From Trichoplax sp. H2 (Eukaryota > Placozoa > Uniplacotomia > Trichoplacea): a stretch of 64,000 nt of DNA. The notes under the pieces are model-generated. The model saw nothing but the letters and a program-made list of their open reading frames with translations. It did no database searches and was not told the origin of the DNA. The position numbers and the translations under genes are program-made. Below are positions 1-13,545 of the stretch, in pieces. Within the stretch, counting starts at the first letter, position 1, and every line of letters begins with the position of its first letter. The stretch spans positions 186,001-250,000 of the forward strand of contig NOWV01000072.1 of assembly GCA_003344405.1 (NCBI GenBank), written 5' to 3'.

Positions 1-83
1 TACAAATTCCAATTACCTAATTAAACTTTCTGGCCGTAAATTAAACTAAGTTCTACTTTATTCATCCAATACCATTCAAAAAG

Positions 84-3000
84 AAATCGATGCTGTTGGT
101 GGTAAATTAAATAGAACACCGTTGATGATGGCGATCCATCTCAATCATTACCAGGCTGTGTGTACATTACTAGATCATGAACCCGATGTTTGTGTAAAAG
201 ATAATCATTTCCAACAGATATTGCACATCGTAGCACAGCAGGGTAATGTTGAAACAGCAAAGGTTTGTTGCTATGCAACTTATAGTAATATGCCAACTTC
301 AGTTTTAAAGTCCTACAACATTTCCAGTGATAAGTGTTTGAATTGATTGCGTTCTGTATCAGTCACGTTCTTTTCACAAATATCCTTAATTTTTTAAATA
401 AGCGATGTGGAAAATGAAGTAACATTATTTTATCTCTGTAATCGAATTATAGCTCCTACTTCAATATTTAAAGGAATTGGCTATACAAGCATCATTCCTA
501 GATGATGTAGATAATGAAAACATGACAGCTTTACATTATGCCTCAGACAAGTGTCATTATAATATCTGTACGCTACTAGTAAGTCGAGAGGAAAGATTGG
601 ATATAAATGAGCCATAGAGTGATTTTTAATTATAATTTAATGAAATTGGCGATCATCAATCTTATCTAGATTGAGCATGGATGCCAGCTATCTTTGGCTG
701 CGTTAGATGGATCTACGGCACTTCATTTAGCTGCATATCGGCAAGATGTGCGATTAGTACATCTATTCCTAAGTAAAGGTGATTTATTTCTTAATAGTTT
801 GTCTGACACTTTGATAAATTTTTATAAAATCAATTGCTTAATTTTAAAACTAATTCCAAATTTTTCAATAGCAAATAAGCGAGGAAAATCATCACTAATT
901 AACTGCCAGGATAAAGATGGTAAAACAATATTGCAAATTGCAGTAGAAATGAACAACTATGAGGTATTTTTAATGCAAATGTGACTGTTGTTCTTTACTA
1001 TCACAGCTAAATATAAGTGCTTTACTTAGTTTATAAAATATTGATCCAACTAAAGACCTAAAAATATTTATAAATTAGTATATGAAATCATTCTACAAAA
1101 TTATAGATTGCTAAATTGTGCCTGAGCTATAACGCCGATCCAAACTTTCGCAATAGTGATGATTTCCAAACTTCCGATTTGGTATTAAATCGTTCTGATT
1201 TCTAAGTTAATCAAGTCCCCTACTTTCATCAACAAGTGCATCCCTATCTAATCAATCTTTACAAATTCAATATCAATTGCATAGAATACAGTAAGATCAG
1301 TCCTACATGTAGCCGCCATTAATGGGCAAATTGACTTGGTAGAACTACTTCTGCAGCATAAAATGCCCATAGACACCGTTGATAGCACAGGAAGAACAGC
1401 AATGCATGGAGCTGTTATAGGCAAGAATGTCGAAATGATTGACTTTCTTCATGCAAAGGTATTTATAAGATAGTGTAAAAGAACTCTATTGATGCCATTA
1501 TTCAGCAACCATCTTTTGCAATCTCTCAATAATTAGTGTAATTTACCAATAAATTGTATTGCTTCAGATGAGTTTATAGTGTTGAGGAGATTCATTAATT
1601 TTACAGGACAATAAGTATGGTTTAATAGTGTCATCGAAGTGCATTGAATTAGAATTTATTTTAGCTTTAACGTAGATACGAGTTGTTCTCCATAGCACGT
1701 TAAAAGGTATGACATTATTGATTTAGTAGAGCGCCTACTGAGGCCACTGAAAGCAATATATACAAGCGAATGCTAGTACATATTACAAATAATTAATTAA
1801 ACAATCTTTGCTAATCTGTTTTAGTTACTCTATTCATTAAAGAGCTTATTTTTACGTAACTGATTTATCTTATTTGTTCTTAAAAAATCAATCGTCATTA
1901 TTAGGGTCTTTACCTAGATTCGATATGCCAGCATGGTCTTACTCCATTGCTAACTGCAGTTAAGAAAGGATTCGCTGACATAACTAATAAACTATTAGAG
2001 CTTGGAGCAAATATTAAAGTTCTAGATAAGAATCAACAAACTTGTCTACACTATGCTATTCAGCATGAGGATTCTTCTATATTACAACTCTTACTAAAGG
2101 TGGGTAATTCTTCGCTCCATTAAAATGGATAATCCTGCATAAATAGGCAGCACTAGATTCTAATCACCCTTCAACATCTACATACTACGTACTCGTATAT
2201 TTCATTTTAGAATGGTGCTAAGCAATTAATCAATTGTCACGATGATGAAGGAAATACCCCATTATTGACATCTGTTCACAGCAAGAATAGCAGGGTAGGC
2301 AAATTACCTTCTTTTACGATAGAATTCCAGCAGTATCATCTATTACTATTCAGAATTTTCATTCGGAATAGCAATCTTAGAGCGATATAGCTTACTTGCA
2401 GTACAACAGTTCTTGATCAACGTCTTACCTTCTTGAAAATAGGCAATTGAAATCCTATTAAATAATGGGGCTAATTTAGCGATTGTTAACAATAATGGCG
2501 ATGGATATCTGCACATCGCTGCTGCTAGAAATTTCCATAATCTCATCAAAACCTACTGTAATATTGGTAGCATTAACGTTAACGTTAAAAACAAAATTGC
2601 CAAAACGCCGCTCCATATTACTGCTGGTCTTGGCCATTTGAAAACCCTGCAGACTTTGCTTGATCTTGGAGCAGATGTTAATAACTGGTTAGTCTTCTTC
2701 TATCTAAATTAATTAATGAGAATAGTATTAGATGTCCATCAGAATCGGTAGCACATATTTAAAATCGTCTTCTTTCCGATATATCCAAATGCAGAAATTG
2801 AATAAAAATGATATAAAGCAGCTAATTTTGAACAACTATTATTTTAGTGATATTTTAGGAAATACCCCTCTGCATGAAGCCGCCAAAGCTAACCAAACCG
2901 AAATCGTTAAAATTTTGCTAAAGCAAGGCAGCTATGTCAATACAACCAATAGAAAAAGGGTATGTTAACTGCAATAGACTTTCCATTAGCTTTACTTAGG

Positions 3001-6000
3001 TAATCACTTTCTTATTCAATTCAATCTTATTGAACAGGAAACGCCTATTCATTTAGCTTGTGCTGAAAATGCAATCCAAGTAGTCCAGATTTTATTAGCA
3101 GCAAATGCTGATATATCTATCAAAAATTTAAGAAGCCAAACTTGCTTTAATACAGCAGTGGAAAATAATTGCAAAGAAGTAGCATTCCTATTGATCGAAG
3201 ACAAGAGGTAAAAATTTTTTTAAAGTTACTGCTAATAGGCTCCACTGTAATAAATCGAAAACTATACCCTAATAAAATATACTAGCAAAACCCATGGAAA
3301 TCTCACAGATTATATTATAATTTTAAGTTAATAGAATAATCTCATTATTATGATTTGATAATTGAGTTGATTCTAATGACAGTGGACAGTTCCAATTTTT
3401 AACGATTTACGCATCGATTCGCGTATATCTAGAATTATTTCCACCACACTCGATTTTACTAGGGTAGCTTCAATTTCGATTTTCGCTATGCTTGATATAA
3501 GAAACACTATAAAAATGATATTTTTCTTAACTAACCTCAAACTCTTCAATGCATTGAACAAATATTCATTCAAAGTGAACCCATAACTAAACGTAATATT
3601 TCAGATGGCAAACAGTGATGGATTGCCGCGGTGAAGATGGATATACACCCATGAAACAGCTAATAGAAAAGATGCCCGTAGTTGCTGAGGTAATGGAAGC
3701 AGGATAAATCTAAACACAGCAATTACAATTACTCGAATTCAGATATAGTTATGGTATATCGGTGGTCTAGGATAGCCAATAGAAATCGAATTCAACCTCT
3801 CTTTTCAAGTATAATTTCTAAGGATGCAAACAGTTTCACTAAAATATAGTCATAATTGGTCTTAAATGTTAGCATTTGGACTATTAAGTAATGCATGGAT
3901 CTAATATATACTCTATAATTCTCCCAGTTTGCACGTTCAACCTACTTGACATAAATTCTATTTTTACATCCTTTCCGTCTAGTACAACAGTTTCGTTCTA
4001 CTATTAAAAATTAATCTATCTTGAATGTTAATATTTTACTTTTAGTTTACGTCAAGATAAAATTTATTTTTATAATTTTTATATAGCACAACAGTCTCCT
4101 TCTACTATTAAAGATCAATCGGTCCTGAATATTAACATTTAGACTAATAAATAATGCACACATGCATTATATAGTCTACAATTTTTCAAGTTACCTCTAA
4201 TTTACTTGACACCAAATCTATTTTACAATCTGTGGCCTAGTACAACAGCTTCATCCTGCTATTGCACTAACTCTTAATCGAAGCGGTAACAATATTTGGA
4301 ATCTACTTATACGTATCATTTTTTAACTAGGCTGTTCTGGATCGATGTGTAATTTTATCAAATCATCCAAGAAATCATCCAGATTCCTTTGTAAGCTAAC
4401 CTACCTACTGTAAATAGGTTTATACTAATATCTAATAATTTTCTTTTAGCCATTGAGATAACTGCTATGATACGAGGCTCCAATTATTATGCATCTTGAT
4501 TAAAGCAAAAAATAAAATTGGCATGGAAATTGATATGTTGTATTATTTTTTAATCTACTCCAGGTTACTTTTAATTATAAATACATTGAATCGCCACCCC
4601 AAGAGACACAATTGCGAGAAGTTAAAGATTGCTACTTGTCCATTTCGGTAGGTTAATATAACCTATTCGTCAAATTTAATTTAGTATTCAAGAGATCGGC
4701 CACAGCATCACCTAATTTTAATTGATTATTGGATCAATAAATAAATGATGTCCAGCCTTAAATGATATTTTGACTAAGCAAACAACAAAATATCACTGTA
4801 AAGTTTAAGCCAATAGAGTAATGCTAATTGCATCCATTTTTTATACTCTTTAGAGTATGGTTGAATATAATCGTGAAAAATTATTTACTCATCCCTTAAT
4901 CATGGCTTATCAGCGACATAAATGGTTCGTTACAATTAAACTGCATTTTAAATTACTGACACTATCCAGCAGACTATATAATATACCTAATCATCATATA
5001 TAGCCATCGCTAGTTTACTTGAATAGTTTTATTTCCTCTAATGGTCAAGATACCGTAGCTACTTTATTAAATCTATGCCTATTCAGCAAATAATCTACCA
5101 TTTATCTATAGTCTATTTCCCAGTATTGATTCAGGCAGAAATACTAAAATCATCTTGCTATTCTTAATCAAAGGAACAGCGGGCTAGGATTACGATTTTA
5201 TATGGAATTAGTTAGCTACTTTATCATCGTATCATTGTTTTCTATCGTTATGGGACTTGATCTAATCTGCAATACAAATAATAACGCAACTTATGTCAAT
5301 AATTCATACTTGGTAAGAAATTAGAGAGAATAGTAATTATATTACCGAGTATTATATAACTTATATAGAGATAATGTCAAAACTATCTAGAGACAATATT
5401 CTCGTGACCAACCATTGCATTTGTGCTATTTAATTTAATCGCATCAGAGTTTCCAAATTAAAATGTTCAAAATTTTAAAATACTTCATCTTTTTGTTGAT
5501 AGGATTGCAGAACTGTCCCGCAATCTGTAATCAGCAGCTCACCAGTGGTTATTGTGGTTCTTGGTTCCTTAGTTTTCATTGGTCATTTGATTGCTTTTTT
5601 GGCTCGTGTAAGCTATAAAATTCATCCTGATTTATATCTGCGAAAAGAATAGTATCTCTACTAAAGATTAATTTTTCAGCCGTTTCACTGTAGCTGTACT
5701 TCTATCTTCAATGAACATTTTTTTATCAAATTAAGTTTCTCCGTTACTACTTTAAAATTGTTATAGCCATACGAACGTATTAAAAATTTCTCCATCAACT
5801 TTATGGAAATGTTCATTGGGCTATTCTCCGTTGTTTTTGGCATACTAGCTATGGTTTACGGAAGCAATGTCATTAATTCGCAGCTAGGCGCTGTGCTAGT
5901 TTTTTTGGCATTAATGGTTATTGTCGTTAGTTTGCAGAGGTAGACAGTCCTATGAGTTGTAAATGCTAAAATTAAATATGTATAGCACTTGTAACATGTA

Positions 6001-8156
6001 TTTGAAGACTAAAGTGAAATATATGTTGATATTACCTATTGACGATTACATTCTGCGTTCTAGAGCCGATTTTTTAGGTCAATATATTGTCATGTTCATA
6101 GCGGTGCTGAAAACTGTGCTCAAGGTCATGATTTTGGTCATGATTATTTTAATAATATTCGGTATTTCCTTCCAACTTGCCTTCAACGCAACAAATGTTA
6201 GTCATATCCATAACTTCTAAGCAAATTTCTGTATTATTTATAATTTACATGATTGCAATACAACATAAATTAAGTCGATAAACGTAGACAGATATTGAGT
6301 TTAATTCCGGTATGCGAGCTATCTCTAGGATAGTATTTGATACTGATCATATGGATAGCATAAGTTAAACCTAGGTAATTCTATATGCTTTTGGGAACCT
6401 TTTCAAATGTGATCTTAATATAAGTTTTACTAGTTTCTAGCCAAATTTATAAACTTTATCCGTTGTCATTACTCTAGCTAGTATTGCTCTAATAATTAAT
6501 GTCGTGATCGCCTCATATCAGGCAATCCTATCTATACCGTAGTCTGTTTTTGTTATAATAAGCAACGTGAATGCAATCCACGTGCTTTAAAAATTTTCCT
6601 TATCAAGAGTTTACAATCAGAATGGGCTAAAGCATAAAATTTTACATAGCTATGGCCGTTTATTTAATATAGTGTGTAATTACAGTATGTGTCTGCATTA
6701 ACATCACGGTATACTATGTCATTGACATAATTGCAATTCCATTCATTCTTACTAATAACATAGCATAACCTAGATCTTTGAAGTTTAAAACAATTTATAT
6801 TATCAATCTACAAGATTGCTCCATTTAATGAAATTGTCACGGATTTCCTTGGCCTATTTGTCATGTTTACTGGAGAAATTAGTTTTTACGAAATATTCGC
6901 TCCAAAACTGCGTGGTTTACCAGCTGCACACCTGTTAGCACTAAGCTTTCTCCTGATAGCTTTTGTAGTCCTTCTAAATGTCACATTGGTAAATTTATTG
7001 GTTAGTAAAGTCCTGCTTGCAATATTGAATTGGCACGATTTATATCAGCATATGTAGCAACTTGCGAATCGATTTATAATCTAAACTTTGCAAGGCTAAT
7101 TTCAGTAACACGTTAAGTACTGCCAGTAAAAAATCAATAATCTTAGAGTGCACCCATTATCCATAAATTATATAGCCTTTATCAAATTTGCTATCTATAT
7201 GTCTATAAATAAGCAAGAAGCTTCTGCAAATGTTACTAATGCTAGCATTTAATACAAATCAGCGTGCTATTCCGTCTAATAACGTTAAAATTCTACTTGT
7301 AAAAATTTTACTATACTAAAATATATCCGTTGTCTATTAATTGCATAGCCTTTATTCGAATTTACCATTCTCACCACTATGACTTAAGCAAAAAGCTTCT
7401 TTGAATGTTACTGATAGTAGCTTTGTAACTTAAATTAGCATGCTATTACATGCTTTGCTATTCAGGATTTATTGATAACCGATGACTAAAATATAATTTC
7501 GCTTCTTTCACCCTATAGATTGGCTTAGCTGTCGGTGATATTCACGAACTACAAATGCGAGCTAATTGCTCCCGCATCATTAATCAACTTGTCATGATTT
7601 ATGAAAAGAATAAAGATGAGATCGATTATTTCAGAAAATCTCTCTACAAACCGATGTCGGTTTATCAAGTTCGTGGGCCAAAAGGAAAGTTACGAAATGT
7701 GGGTTATTCTAATATGCATCAAATACTTCAAATTATCATGCAAATTCTATTTTAATCTAGCTGACAAGGTCTTACACTATTTTTTATATAGTTTATTTGG
7801 AGAAACATATCAGGCAGAGCGTTGATTATAAAGCGCGTATTTGATCGAATTAAAGAAAAAGAAAGTAGCAAAGAAATGTCCTATGACTGCTCAGGAGATC
7901 ATGATTATGACATGCATGACGCCTATTATGAGTAAGTTGTAGCATATCTACAAGCTAAAGCTAATTATAACAAATTTTAACTATACAAGAATTCATTCCA
8001 AATTAAACAGAAATTACATATTATTCACGTATGGACTTATTTTCATCAAATTTTAATTATTATTCTTACCTTAGACACAAGCAATTAAAGGAATCGATTA
8101 CTGAATTAAAAAAGATGGTGCAATCCATTGCTGCTAAAGTTAATGCCGAAAATTAA
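84..8156 (+). CDS. TRPA1-like cation channel, gene 1 of a tandem trio (5' partial)
   Basis: Non-selective cation channel of the TRPA family, expected in the plasma membrane as a tetramer. The window opens inside the gene, so the two first exons seen in its neighbours are missing. Exons by splice sites and phase: 84-262, 474-578, 670-778, 872-963, 1107-1155, 1301-1458 (or from 1292), 1905-2099, 2211-2294, 2443-2687, 2848-2959, 3038-3207, 3605-3689, 4331-4390, 4564-4647, 4854-4924, 5180-5312, 5503-5607, 5767-5939, 6064-6196, 6815-7000, 7519-7698, 7792-7931, 8075-8156 (TAA). They give about 975 aa in one open frame. Ankyrin repeats fill 84-3207; S1 is in 5180-5312, S2 in 5503-5607, S3-S4 in 5767-5939, S5 in 6064-6196, and the pore plus S6 in 6815-7000. 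Family marks are the filter GEIS, the post-S6 motif IGLAVGDI and a C-terminal coiled coil. Oddity: the Trp after the HK residues before S1 in gene 2 is Cys here. The frame looks intact. Confidence 0.92.
3822..4300. repeat. Diverged tandem repeat in a TRPA gene 1 intron
   Basis: Within the intron 3690-4330, the motif TACAACAGTTTC plus about 50 following bases recurs at about 3979, 4083 and 4238. A longer block beginning with AATGCA recurs at about 3890 and 4151 (spacing about 260 bp). The copies are clearly diverged and no coding potential was seen. It accounts for most of this otherwise featureless intron. Confidence 0.5.
7151..7460. repeat. Two-copy tandem duplication in TRPA gene 1 intron
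   Basis: A stretch beginning ACCCATTATCCATAAATTAT at about 7151 recurs, diverged, from about 7322 (period about 173 bp). Both copies share the order ATAGCCTTTAT, then AGCAAGAAGCTTCT or its variant, then AATGTTACT, then GCTATT. It sits in the intron 7001-7518 just before the exon coding the post-S6 helix. No coding role was seen. Confidence 0.5.
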
Positions 8157-10124
8157 AGAAAATACCTAGTACCTTATCTAAAGTTTTAAAATTTGTAAAT
8201 ACTCAAAGAAGCATTAAAAAATTTCCATATTTTTAACGATTACCAGGAATTAGCAAAAAAATGAAGTTGCAGTTATCTTTAGCACCGTGACAACATCATA
8301 TTCGAAATAACTCTAAGCTAATGAAAGATACCGCCATATTGCGTATTATAATCTATATCTAAAAACTGGAATCAAAGCAGCTAGGGCAATAACGTGTTTG
8401 AATTATAAAATAAGCAAACACTGATGTTTGCTACTTTAGTAATTTAAGGTTATCAACTTTCACAGGCCTGTGAAATATTATATTCAATATTCTATATTAC
8501 AAAGTTCCGGTTTAATATACAGTAAAAGGAATATTTTATTAATCATTGAGCAAAAGTTACGTATAAATTAATCAAAGATTTCAATCATAGCATCTACTTC
8601 TAGAATAGCTCTGAATATATATTCCAGTATAGAGAATGATACTACGCTACAAGCTCTACATATCTATCAAATAAAAATTTTAAACACGGCCACTAAAAAA
8701 TAAATATTTTTGGGTGTTCAGATTTCCAAAATTAAATTATCCATGAATACTATACCTTCGATAGTTTATTTCCCACCTCTTGGCTATCACCTACTAATCT
8801 TTAATTACAATCCATAGAGACATCTACATATGATACGTTAGAATTTAGTCATTAATTGGTTATCATTTGATTTTTGCACCCACTTAAAAACAATTTATTA
8901 AGGTAATATATATATATAGTAGATGATGCAAACAAAGTATGACCATGATTGCACTACATGCGTAGGGAGCCTTAACTAGACTTTGATTTGATAGTTAGTA
9001 GTCTATATCAACATGTATACTTTGTTGGAAGAGGATACAATGAAGTAGTAGATTACTTGAGTACTTATTTAACACTAATTTGATTTACGGAGTCTTACAT
9101 CAGCGTATTTGTTATACTATAAATAAATTATTCGGCTGCATGGACTGTTTATTACGTTTTCTTTCCTTTCTATTACATATTTTTATATCTATAAGCCCGC
9201 TAGTAATAGTTTCGTATTCTCGTAGCGATCATTAAACTAAATGAGGTTTGCTTAAACCAATATTTAATCATTTTAAATGGTTATCCGAAAGTAAATATCT
9301 GTTTGGTGACAGGTTATAGGTGATACCAATCATTCAAAGTTCATCTAAATATACAGCTACGATGCCACTTTGAACCATTCATAAATTATGGATTCTAGGC
9401 AAAGGTAAACGATATTTTCGCCTTACCCCATACAGTAGAGTGTACATTGGTAGGAAACAACGACTCGTGTTCATATTTATTTATACAACAATAATTCGAA
9501 CTTTCTTACACACCTAAATGTATCTAAAGTAATAAAACAATAAGAAATTAATATTCAAGAATGATTGGTCTCAGATGAATTGTGGTCGGATGGGTGCTTG
9601 CAAAGAAAACTTTCATCTTAAAGTGTATTAAGATTGTAATTGCCTGTTGTTTATACTAGCAATCAGATAGACTGCTATGATCTAGGTTATATTTATTGCT
9701 ACAATCTTTATCTCTACATGTATTCTATCTCTAATAAATTAATTTAGTTGTAATAGTGACAGCGTTAATTATTTAATTTTACTTTACGATAGCTAGCACG
9801 CTGCTCTACTGGAACTTTTTAGCACTTATAGTCTATAATAAAGAATCTATTTTCTTACTCAATGCACTGGTGCAAATCTCTAAGTAGCTGCTCAATTTAC
9901 TTCCGCTGAATCATCAAACCATCCATCATACATCCATCCAATGATATACTTATGTACATGTGTTGATCCTCTTACCTTAATGAGTGCACGGGTTTACTTA
10001 TCGTAAGCTGTTCCAACATTATTTGCCGGCCATTTTACCATCCAATATGATTCGATATCCCTCACTAAATCACTAAGATTCTCAAGAATTATACGCTATC
10101 AGACGAGATAGAAATAAAGTTTTG
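8157..10124. other. Intergenic, TRPA gene 1 to pseudo-exon
   Basis: About 2 kb of AT-rich sequence with no open frame above background, no recognised RNA gene and no clear repeat. It must hold the 3' UTR of TRPA gene 1, but I see no unambiguous polyadenylation signal close to the stop. Confidence 0.5.
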
Positions 10125-10312
10125 ATAATCCAACCCAATCAACAACCGGACAAAATGATAGATGATAGCCAAGATGATGATGAGAATGATGAGAATGATG
10201 AATTTACCGTTCAATATTCAATGCAGCCACAGTTGAATAAACCAAAAAAATCAAACGTAATAAGTGCTTCGATTAAAACAGCATAGATTCAACAGTCCTA
10301 CTAATCTATCAG
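10125..10312 (+). pseudogene. Decayed TRPA exon 1 (orphan paralogue relic)
   Basis: The segment matches the first coding exon of TRPA genes 2 and 3 in layout. It starts GATAATCCAACC, against GATGATCCAACC at the gene 3 start, so the start codon reads ATA. An acidic Asp/Glu/Asn-rich middle follows, then a Lys-rich part and ASIK, where gene 2 has ASIR. A one-base loss in the A-run near 10273-10280 breaks the frame; the first in-frame stop is TAG at 10284. In the shifted frame the end resembles the end of gene 2 exon 1 and stops exactly at a good donor, CAG|GTAAGA. The length of 188 bp would be 63 codons with the missing base, and phase 0 as in genes 2 and 3. An ATG at 10155 could be a later start. 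No following TRPA exons were found downstream. It is either the remnant of a fourth tandem gene or a partial duplication. Confidence 0.6.
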
Positions 10313-11740
10313 GTAAGATAGGGAGTTTTCATTGATTAGTATATCCAGGCCTTAGTCTGTACAGCATCAAATTATAATTGATCCTATGCACATATATAAT
10401 AAGTAAAATAAACTAGATAGTTTAGGTTGGGCTGACTGTATTCCTTTCTGTAATTATGGAAGTAAATTTATCTTTTCTTCTATAAGAGTCAGTAATTCAA
10501 AGGCAAACCTTCACATTTTCTCGCAGTACTTATTTCTAAACATCAAAATGTTGTGTAGTTTATTGACTTGCTTCCAACTCATACGCTTAAGGTGCTTTTA
10601 GTCAATAAAGTTTCTAATAATTTCCCATCCAATGCCTTCATGATTATAATCTATCCTAATTCGAGGGGAAAAACTCATTATTACAAACAAACTGATGACA
10701 TACTAGTTTATCTCCTTACAATTCATTCTCGACTCCTAATAATTTAATAGTAAAGTATGATCATAAAAACTTTTAAACTGATTTATTCTCAAATCTAATG
10801 TTGATAGCCCAATACTATTAAATGAACCTCAATATGAAACTGCTCTATTTTTTCAAAATAAGTTGGAATTACTTCAATTTATTAATTTGTAAAACCAGTA
10901 CTTATGACTTAAAGCAAACCATAATCATGATCATAATGGATTTCATGCAGCTATAGACTTCTCAAGTATATAAGGCTAGCTTGTAATTTTATATACTAAA
11001 GTAGAATACATTCTGGTGAAAACTAATTTGATTTCCATCACATATCATGCTCATGATATTTTGTCTACTAAATCATTTATCTTTGTACACTATATAAAAA
11101 GCACAGTTACTTGTTGGAGAAGTACAATTAACACTTTATAAGCTTGTGTTATTAATAGCTTGAAGCACACTGGATTTAATTATTAATCCGCCCTATAAAA
11201 GTGAAAATTTTACTCATATATAATACCTAAAAGACAGGCTTTAACAATTTCTATTTTTAATTTATAAATATTGACTTGAGTTGCAAATTCTTTGATCACA
11301 GATAGGATACAAAGCCATGAAAATTATTTATCTGTATAACAACATCTAGATGATGCTTGAGAAAGTATAGTGAATTTTTGCACTTTGACTTATTTGATAA
11401 CTTGAGCTGCCTCCTTTTAATAATAAATTACCTCTACAGAAGTGAAATTAGCTCATGTCGTCCAGGTCAAAATAACAGTTATTAAGAAAACGTAAACATA
11501 CTTGTTTTTCAAGCTGTGTACCAAGAGCTTGAATTACATTTTATATTGTAAATAAAGACAACATGCATGAAAATGATTGATTTATTCTTTTAAAACTATG
11601 TTATGAGCAAACAGGGATAATCCGACGTTTAATTTGATCAAACAAAAATCGAGAACTATTGCACCCTTCCTTACTACACTAAGATAGCATTTTATTTGAA
11701 ACCTAAGCCTAAAAGGATAAAATTGTGAAAGGCAACCCAT

Positions 11741-12025
11741 AAAATTAGACGTACTATATGGTTCTAATAACAGGTAGAAACTCTCTTACTTTAAGCCAGA
11801 TTGACAAGTTCTCAATCATAATGGTAGGCTATTACAAAATAACAATTTTATTTCAGTAATTATATTAGATAATGACTTCATCGATGTCTACCTTATTTGA
11901 TTATGAAATAAATCCGTATTGATCTAAAGTGGATGATAGTGCTATACTATGCGATTCTAATACCTAGTAGAAACTCTCTTAGTTTAATATAGATTAACAA
12001 GTTCTTAATCATAATTTTCGTAAAC
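11741..12025. repeat. Diverged direct repeat, about 200 bp apart
   Basis: The phrase GTAGAAACTCTCTTA with its flanks (GGTTCTAATAACA or GATTCTAATACCT before it, AACAAGTTCTTAATCATAA or its variant after it) occurs at about 11755-11825 and again at about 11950-12020. This is a local duplication of roughly 80 bp with point changes. Function unknown. Confidence 0.5.
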
Positions 12026-13074
12026 TAAGAAATAGCAAGCTCTATATTAGAAGATACGTACACATTTATCGTTGTCTAGCTTAGTTGAGGATAAAACTTC
12101 ATATTTATCTAAAGGTGTATTTATAATAAATTAATTTTATACGAAAGCGATACTTGCTACATAATTTAAATTTAAATCTCAAATCCTATAATGTACTCAA
12201 GCTGTTTAGCTTACTGATATTATATTATAACTGGAAACTACAAGTAAGACTTAGCAAAGGAGAGCAGTGGCAACAAATGTTATCAAGAAGTGAATGAGTC
12301 ATCAATTTACTATATAATCTAATAAAGTTTATAACGAATTCTTTAGGAAAATTTCAATGTGAAATATGAAAGTTAAATAACCATATGGCTACTGCTGATA
12401 AAAACATATGAATATGATAGATTCGATTCCTACATGATTTTTTATACTGATAATGACTCAAGTTGAAAACGCGGGTAGCATGCAATGTATCAAATATTTA
12501 AACTCGATTTTCATGTCATCTCAAACAGGTTTCAATGCAAGGTTAACTGTCAATCCTATTATGTACTGTGAATGGTCATATAATTTCATTACGGATTTTT
12601 GACGATCCAATATAGAAGTGCAAATCTTTTATAATGCAAAAGAATTTCAACAGATTGTTCATTCAGATATTATGCATATCAGTAATTTCGTAATACAAAG
12701 TATACAATCCATTTGAAATTTCAAGATTCATTCTAACAGAATGGAGCTCTATATAGTTTAACCTAACCAATAATCATCTATATATTTCGTGTATGAGCTA
12801 AGAAATTTTTAGTTAGATCAAGAGAAAAGGAAGAACGTTAACGTAATACGAAAAATTAATATGATGTTTAGCGTATTAAATACACAAACGCTAGCATTTC
12901 ATAGAAGTTAATATTTTAGCTATGAAATATTGTAGATAAGATTAGAAATTACCGTTTGGGAGCTACTCAATTATTTTTTATGTATCAAAACGACTAATCA
13001 AGCATCTTATAGATATAAACAATCTGTTTGCTAATATATGTTCACCTAATAAGATATAGCATATCCCAATCTAC

Positions 13075-13545
13075 GTAGTCTAATATGTATTAGAACCAGT
13101 TTAAACGGATTATGCAATCCCTCCTATACCTTATAATTCACATTTCTATGGCAGATATCTATGAAATTATATTTAGAATTTTATTTCTGAAATATTTACT
13201 TTTTAAGCTTATAAATATTACACCAATTATAGAATGTTATTATAATGAAGCAATACATGCTTCGAGAATCCAGCATACGGTACCGGTGTGACAAAATATC
13301 GTTCGATAAATACTGTAAAATATTTTAAATACTATCCATTTTCTGACTTAAACGGTTTGTCTGCAATCTATGTAATCTACTACGAATTAGAGCCAGTTTA
13401 AACGGATTGCACAATCCCTGTGCCTTTGAGTTTAACATATTCATGCTAGCTATCCCATGAGTTGACATTAGAAATTTTATTTTTGAGACTTTTACTTTAT
13501 AAGTTGACAAATACTACTTTAATTGTGTTACATTATTGGTTAAAG
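13075..13545. repeat. Diverged direct repeat, about 285 bp apart
   Basis: A roughly 165-bp segment with the shared core CAGTTTAAACGGAT occurs at about 13077-13240 and 13363-13535. Both copies continue with the order CAATCCC, AGAAATTTTATTT or its variant, ATTTACTTT or its variant, and ATAAAT/ACAAAT. Intergenic, non-coding as far as can be seen. Confidence 0.55.
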
